DNA of 10,294 nt from Candidatus Aminicenantota bacterium (GTDB lineage Bacteria; Acidobacteriota; Aminicenantia; UBA2199), in the NCBI GenBank assembly GCA_020355945.1, contig CP070627.1, forward strand, positions 959,711 through 970,004, written 5' to 3'. Numbering within the stretch: the first letter of the stretch is position 1; each line of letters starts with the position of its first letter. The position numbers and the translations under genes are program-made. The notes beneath the pieces were generated by a model. The model saw nothing but the letters and a program-made list of their open reading frames with translations, was not told the origin of the DNA and did no database searches. Below are positions 7,363-10,294 of this stretch, piece after piece.

Positions 7363-8904
7363 TCATTTTTTATCCAGGTGCGCAGAAGCTGTACCTTTGG
7401 AAAAGAAGAAAAGCGCCAGGAAGTATAAATAAAATAAAAGAAACGCAGTAAATATCGAAACCACGGCATAGACAAAACTCACCGGCATCCATACCTTAAC
7501 GAAACTCCAGGGAAGAAACGTATACAAGAAAGCGGAGATATTATACAAAACGTAACCAATAACTATCATAAAAAGTGTTGATAAAAGCAGGTATACAATA
7601 CCTTTACCACCTTTTGCCATAAACCTTCGTTTATTTTTGCCAAATCGTATAATAAACAGAAGCATCAAGCATATACCTGCCAGTATAAGAGGAACCGTGA
7701 TATAAAGAACGGTAAGCGATATATTATCGTATTTAATATTGAAATCGAAGGCCGGTAATTTTTTTCCTGGAATTCCTTTAATTAATGCATGAATCCCCCA
7801 TGCCGTGGCATCGGTCAGGTTTGATTTTATATTGCTCAATATACCTACACCGATTTTTTCCTGGGGGTCAAAGAGAAAATGTGAAGAAAAGTTAGGGTTT
7901 GCTCCGCCGTGGCAAATAAATCCTTTTTGGACACGCAGTTCCCAACCTTTAGCATAAATAGAATCCTTTAGATAGGGATTGGAAATATGGGATTTTTCCA
8001 CCAAACTTTGATCGAATTCTTTTAACTCCACTGTTCCCAACTGGATTTTCAACCATTTTGCCACATCTTTGGCATTGGTGATGAAATAACCAGCCGGTGT
8101 ATTCCCCCTGTACACAGGAGCATCATATTCATGAGGTTTTTTAAAAGCGATTTTATAACCAACTGCCATACCGTATTTCGCCGCCTCTGCCCGAAATAAA
8201 AACGTCTGATTTAATCCCAGGGGTTCTAAAATACCATTTCTCATATATGCTTCGAAAGACTCACCGGTGATGATACTAATCACCAGACCCAGGACATCGT
8301 AATTAATAGTGGCATAAAGAAATCTTTCTCCCGGTGGGTGATGCAATTCTATGCCCACCAATACTTTTACTGTTTCTTCCAGTGCGTTGTCATCTTCTGA
8401 TACGGGTATATCCCCAATGGTTTCAAAAGGTATCCCACCGGTATGATGGAGCAATTGTTGGAGAGTAATAGGCACATCTTTTCCTTTATATTTCACTTTG
8501 AACCACGGCAGGTATTTATTCACCGGATCGTTCATATTTAGCAATCCTTTTTTCTCTAATAGAAGAATTCCCAGTGCTGTAAACGCTTTACTGGTGGAGC
8601 CAAGTTCAAATAATGTTTGAGGGGTCACCATCTGCTTTGTTTTTAAATTGGCGTAACCGAATCCCCTCAAATAGACAGTTTGATCTCCCTTTACAATCAC
8701 AACAGCCATTCCGGGGATTTTCCCGGTTTTCATTTGAACATCAATATATTCCTCTATCGCCTGCTTTTGGGACCCGGTTAAACCAGTGGTATTATTCGAG
8801 AACCTGGATTCTTGACCGGATATAGATGCCCCCCACACTGGCAAGAAAGCAATGATGAGTACAATCACCGATGTTCTTTTGGATTTGTTTAACATATTCA
8901 TCAT
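7363..8904 (-). CDS. Membrane-anchored S12 serine peptidase / beta-lactamase-fold protein, ClbP/ZmaM-like architecture
   Basis: A 513-residue exported serine hydrolase. Residues 1-31 are a signal peptide (basic start, hydrophobic VIVLIIAFLPVWGA core). The catalytic domain spans about 40-375 and has FELGSTSK with nucleophile Ser103 and Lys106 (SxxK). The second motif is Y197-A-T199, where the usual YxN has threonine, and the third is HGG (332-334). Three C-terminal membrane helices lie near 396-421, 436-458 and 473-502, so the catalytic domain should face outside the cytoplasm. Signal peptide + S12 domain + three C-terminal helices at about 500 residues is the build of ClbP (colibactin) and ZmaM-type peptidases, which remove an N-acyl-D-asparagine prodrug group. 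Many ordinary S12 proteins share parts of it, so resistance, transport-linked processing or cell-wall roles remain possible. TAGGAG lies 6 nt before the ATG. Confidence 0.88.
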   Translation of the reverse strand: MMNMLNKSKRTSVIVLIIAFLPVWGASISGQESRFSNNTTGLTGSQKQAIEEYIDVQMKTGKIPGMAVVIVKGDQTVYLRGFGYANLKTKQMVTPQTLFELGSTSKAFTALGILLLEKKGLLNMNDPVNKYLPWFKVKYKGKDVPITLQQLLHHTGGIPFETIGDIPVSEDDNALEETVKVLVGIELHHPPGERFLYATINYDVLGLVISIITGESFEAYMRNGILEPLGLNQTFLFRAEAAKYGMAVGYKIAFKKPHEYDAPVYRGNTPAGYFITNAKDVAKWLKIQLGTVELKEFDQSLVEKSHISNPYLKDSIYAKGWELRVQKGFICHGGANPNFSSHFLFDPQEKIGVGILSNIKSNLTDATAWGIHALIKGIPGKKLPAFDFNIKYDNISLTVLYITVPLILAGICLMLLFIIRFGKNKRRFMAKGGKGIVYLLLSTLFMIVIGYVLYNISAFLYTFLPWSFVKVWMPVSFVYAVVSIFTAFLLFYLYFLALFFFSKGTASAHLDKK

Positions 8905-8910
8905 TATTAT

Positions 8911-8916
8911 CTCCTA
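8911..8916 (-). promoter_or_regulatory. Ribosome binding site of the serine peptidase gene
   Basis: TAGGAG on the minus strand, 6 nt before the ATG at 8904 and 9 nt before a second in-frame ATG at 8901. Either start keeps the signal peptide intact. Confidence 0.6.
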
Positions 8917-8940
8917 TTTTTATATGATTATTTATTGTTG

Positions 8941-9660
8941 TTATTTATTATTGTATTGTAGTTCAACTTCAGGGTTCATCTTGTCCAAAATAAAGGTACT
9001 GTACATCCCCTGGCAGAAGGCTGATTCATATTCAATGATTTTACAAAGAGCTTCGATTAAATCCCGGGTACTTATATCTTTTAATGCTGCTTCGCTGGAC
9101 AGGACGATCAATGTTGAATTTTCGGTTATTATTGCACAATCGCAATCACGAAAATTCCAGTGACGGGTGAGTATGGTTTTAGCATCTGAATAAACGATTT
9201 CACCGGGAGCGGTAAATTCCATATCCACTCCTCCCGGGGGTTTAAACATTTCGCCTCCCCTTGATACCCGGAGACGAATATCACCATCGATTGCTGCCAG
9301 GTCAAACCCACCGATAGGAAGCATGGTTAAAAGCGCTGCTGTCAGGTAAGCATTCACGGCTGTATTAATAATCGGAAGATTATAGCCTTTAATCACCCGC
9401 CGCACCAATGCTTCTACTGCTGGTATGTATTTTTCCTGGTCTAATCCCATTTGTCGATAAGTTTCACGCCAGGATTTGATATTTGTGAAATCGGTTAGTT
9501 TTTTATTTTCCATTTTTTCCAGCAGCTTTTTCCTGTTATCTTCAATGAGATTTTCCAGTTCCTTTAAACGTTTCCCAATTCGAAGTCCCCGGCCCAATAC
9601 AACGCCTATTCTTAAATCCGGGAATATTCGAAATATATCATCTTCAATTATAAACTTCAT
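8941..9660 (-). CDS. Free-standing B3/B4 domain protein (PheRS beta-subunit editing-domain family)
   Basis: A 239-residue protein of the B3/4 tRNA-binding family, the domain that in phenylalanyl-tRNA synthetase beta removes tyrosine wrongly attached to tRNA-Phe. The typical blocks are visible: SWRETYRQMG (63-72), AVEALVRRVIKG (81-92), LPIINTAVNAYL (95-106), LPIGGFDL (114-121), PGEIVYSDAKT (152-162) and TRHWNFRD (165-172). It is about the usual length for stand-alone members and has no synthetase part, signal or membrane helix. Free-standing members are poorly understood; trans-editing of aminoacyl-tRNA is the natural guess. In this operon it could protect against a non-standard amino acid made by the pathway, or it could be a housekeeping passenger. 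GAGG stands 9 nt before the ATG. The start also overlaps the stop of a possible 43-codon frame in an ATGA. Confidence 0.85.
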   Translation of the reverse strand: MKFIIEDDIFRIFPDLRIGVVLGRGLRIGKRLKELENLIEDNRKKLLEKMENKKLTDFTNIKSWRETYRQMGLDQEKYIPAVEALVRRVIKGYNLPIINTAVNAYLTAALLTMLPIGGFDLAAIDGDIRLRVSRGGEMFKPPGGVDMEFTAPGEIVYSDAKTILTRHWNFRDCDCAIITENSTLIVLSSEAALKDISTRDLIEALCKIIEYESAFCQGMYSTFILDKMNPEVELQYNNK

Positions 9661-9788
9661 GGCCTGTTTCCTCTTTTCGTGTAGGCTTCCGCCGCTGCTG
9701 TTTCAGCCAGACAATCCAAAAAACCATTACCATAACCCGTATAGGCTTCCGCCATTGTAACCGGGCCAGGTAATTTAAAAAATTGCAT
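9657..9788 (-). CDS. Possible short leader ORF of 43 codons, unrecognised
   Basis: An ATG at 9788 opens a 43-residue frame beginning MQFFKLPG. It contains two near-identical blocks MAEAYTGYG and AAEAYTKRG about 20 residues apart, has one cysteine (C26), and ends GNRP at a TGA overlapping the B3/B4 start in ATGA. For it: the coupled overlap, an AAAGG just before the ATG (the same tight spacing as the certain ACP gene), and a start that loosely recalls the U32 proteins (MKYFSLP). Against it: no known homology, a low-complexity repeat, and a perfect inverted repeat right over its ribosome site. It could be a leader peptide, a small precursor, or a decayed remnant of a longer gene. No function is claimed. 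Confidence 0.3.
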   Translation of the reverse strand: MQFFKLPGPVTMAEAYTGYGNGFLDCLAETAAAEAYTKRGNRP

Positions 9789-9790
9789 CC

Positions 9791-9819
9791 TTTGACGTTT
9801 ACTTTAATCAAACGTCAAA
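9791..9819. promoter_or_regulatory. Perfect 10-bp inverted repeat, operator- or hairpin-like
   Basis: TTTGACGTTT at 9791-9800 and AAACGTCAAA at 9810-9819 are exact reverse complements separated by 9 nt. On the minus strand the second arm ends two bases before the ATG of the possible short frame, so AAAGG is partly inside the stem. It could be a dimeric regulator site ahead of the operon or an RNA hairpin that hides a ribosome site. There is no T-run after it on either strand, so it is not a standard terminator. Confidence 0.55.
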
Positions 9820-9864
9820 CGATCTGCCTGGATTTTATTGGATTAAGGGATTTAAGGCTACCGC

Positions 9865-9898
9865 GAATGATTCAAAAATCTCTAAATTTGATTCAAAA
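9865..9898. repeat. 34-nt GATTCAAAA double-motif repeat, copy 1
   Basis: GAATGATTCAAAAA, seven variable bases, then ATTTGATTCAAAA. The two GATTCAAAA cores begin 21 bp apart, two helical turns. The core TTTGATTCAAA is an odd-length palindrome. A second copy with the same spacing lies 145 bp away. Confidence 0.6.
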
Positions 9899-10009
9899 TA
9901 ATTCCAGGCACTATAGTTACAGTAGGCATTTAAAATTTGCCCGAAGAGCACCATCCCATTTCCCCAATCCCACAATTCCTCATCACCCCCTTTGGTCCGG
10001 TATTGTTGG

Positions 10010-10043
10010 GAATGATTCAAAAACCATCGGATTTGATTCAAAA
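10010..10043. repeat. 34-nt GATTCAAAA double-motif repeat, copy 2
   Basis: The same 14-nt left part and 13-nt right part as copy 1, with a different 7-nt centre (CCATCGG instead of TCTCTAA). The flanks beyond the 34 nt are unrelated apart from A/T-richness, so this is not one end of a longer duplication. Confidence 0.6.
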
Positions 10044-10101
10044 ATGAGTTTTTTTTAAATAAACCTCAAAAAGGCACCAAAATTGCTGAATATGAATTTA
10101 G

Positions 10102-10128
10102 CCACAGAGGACACAGAGGACACAGAGA
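10102..10128. repeat. Three-unit 9-nt tandem repeat
   Basis: CCACAGAGG, ACACAGAGG and ACACAGAGA in a row. Short repeats of this kind are scattered between genes in many uncultivated bacterial genomes. It lies in the spacer between the AraC-type gene and the operon, with no sign of function. Confidence 0.7.
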
Positions 10129-10186
10129 GTTTTTAGTCAAACGTTTTCGCGGAGGTCCGCCGGAGGCAAAGAAAAAAAATGACATT

Positions 10187-10294
10187 TTAGGATTTGGCTT
10201 CGGATGCCTGAAAAGTGGAAGGCAATTGATGAAATTCGTCCCTAAAACATTGACTGAAATGAGCAATATTGGAAAAACCCACTTCAATGGCCAC
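10187..10294 (-). CDS. AraC-family transcriptional regulator, C-terminal fragment
   Basis: Reading the minus strand from the right edge gives 35 codons and a TAA. The text VAIEVGFSNIAHFSQCF, followed by RDEFHQLPSTF, is the second helix-turn-helix of the AraC/XylS DNA-binding domain (family pattern: IA--VGF-N-SHFSR-FK--FG--PS-FR). Only the C-terminus is in the window, so the effector domain and the start are unseen. It points the same way as the biosynthetic operon and ends about 400 bases before it, so it may be a local regulator. Transcription of the two as one unit cannot be excluded, because no clear terminator follows. Confidence 0.8.
   Translation of the reverse strand: MAIEVGFSNIAHFSQCFRDEFHQLPSTFQASEAKS

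Larger units (their letters stand above)
9789..10186. other. Intergenic spacer, no supported gene
   Basis: About 400 bases between the AraC-family stop codon and the first reading frame of the operon. It holds the inverted repeat, the two GATTCAAAA repeats, the 9-nt tandem repeat and a GC-rich self-complementary patch near 10149-10165. Frames that stay open here have no recognisable protein pattern or ribosome site. I could not find a convincing sigma-70 promoter, although the operon promoter should lie here if the AraC gene is a separate unit. Confidence 0.6.

Noticed and set aside
7338..7475. Longer start for the upstream radical SAM gene, overlapping the peptidase gene by 112 nt
   Set aside because: The added 46 residues are the antisense-like reading of the peptidase membrane-helix codons in another frame. 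AAAGGA with 7-nt spacing marks the ATG at 7337.
9783..10058. Open frames on both strands in the spacer (91 codons plus, 68 codons minus)
   Set aside because: Each crosses the repeats and lacks a plausible ribosome site or recognisable protein. The GATTCAAAA repeats create the apparent peptide periodicity.
10102..10128. CRISPR-like array
   Set aside because: The units are 9 nt and contiguous, with no spacers and no cas genes nearby.
10141..10186. Terminator after the AraC-family gene
   Set aside because: On the minus strand the T-run lies before the short GC-rich self-complementary patch (about 10149-10165), not after it, and the stem is only 4-5 bp.
10066..10287. Minus-strand 73-codon open frame at the right edge
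   Set aside because: It runs out of frame across the AraC-family tail and then through the 9-nt tandem repeat; its sequence has no family pattern.

Overview
The window is a tightly packed, single-direction (minus-strand) biosynthetic operon from a bacterium of moderate-to-low GC. The gene style and the dispersed 'ccacagagg acacagagg' repeat at 10102-10128 are reminiscent of uncultivated Acidobacteriota-type lineages such as Aminicenantes. That placement is a guess from memory; no rRNA or marker gene is present.

Layout in transcription order (right to left). The right edge (10187-10294) holds the last 35 codons of an AraC-family regulator that starts outside the window. A gene-poor stretch of about 400 bases follows (9789-10186). 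It carries a 9-nt tandem repeat, two copies of a 34-nt GATTCAAAA repeat and a perfect 10-bp inverted repeat. Next come a possible 43-codon reading frame (9657-9788), a free-standing B3/B4 (PheRS-editing-type) protein, a membrane-anchored S12 serine peptidase with ClbP/ZmaM-like topology, and two different cobalamin-binding radical SAM enzymes. These are followed by a stand-alone acyl carrier protein, a stand-alone malonyl-type acyltransferase with a C-terminal extension, a stand-alone NRPS condensation domain, and two tandem paralogous peptidase-U32-family proteins, the second cut by the left edge. Gaps run from 36 nt down to overlaps of 4 and 14 nt, so at least eight genes are probably co-transcribed and partly translationally coupled.

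Function. ACP + AT + condensation domain is a dissociated PKS/NRPS toolkit: the AT would load an acyl group on the ACP, and the C domain would join a carrier-bound acyl group to an amine. The two B12-radical-SAM enzymes would modify unactivated carbons, for example by methylation. The U32 pair resembles proteins of the UbiU/UbiV/RlhA/TrhP group, which carry out O2-independent hydroxylation, and may hydroxylate an intermediate or a partner molecule. The peptidase has the same overall build as the prodrug-activating peptidases of colibactin (ClbP) and zwittermicin (ZmaM). The ACP and AT also resemble the extender-unit ACP/AT pairs found in those pathways. No adenylation domain, ketosynthase, thioesterase or exporter lies in the window, so the assembly line is incomplete here and probably continues past the left edge.

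The most interesting reading is an undescribed anaerobic natural-product pathway that combines a U32 hydroxylase-like pair, two B12-radical-SAM enzymes, a dissociated ACP/AT/C set and a ClbP-like peptidase. The families are seen in the sequence; the pathway logic is inference.
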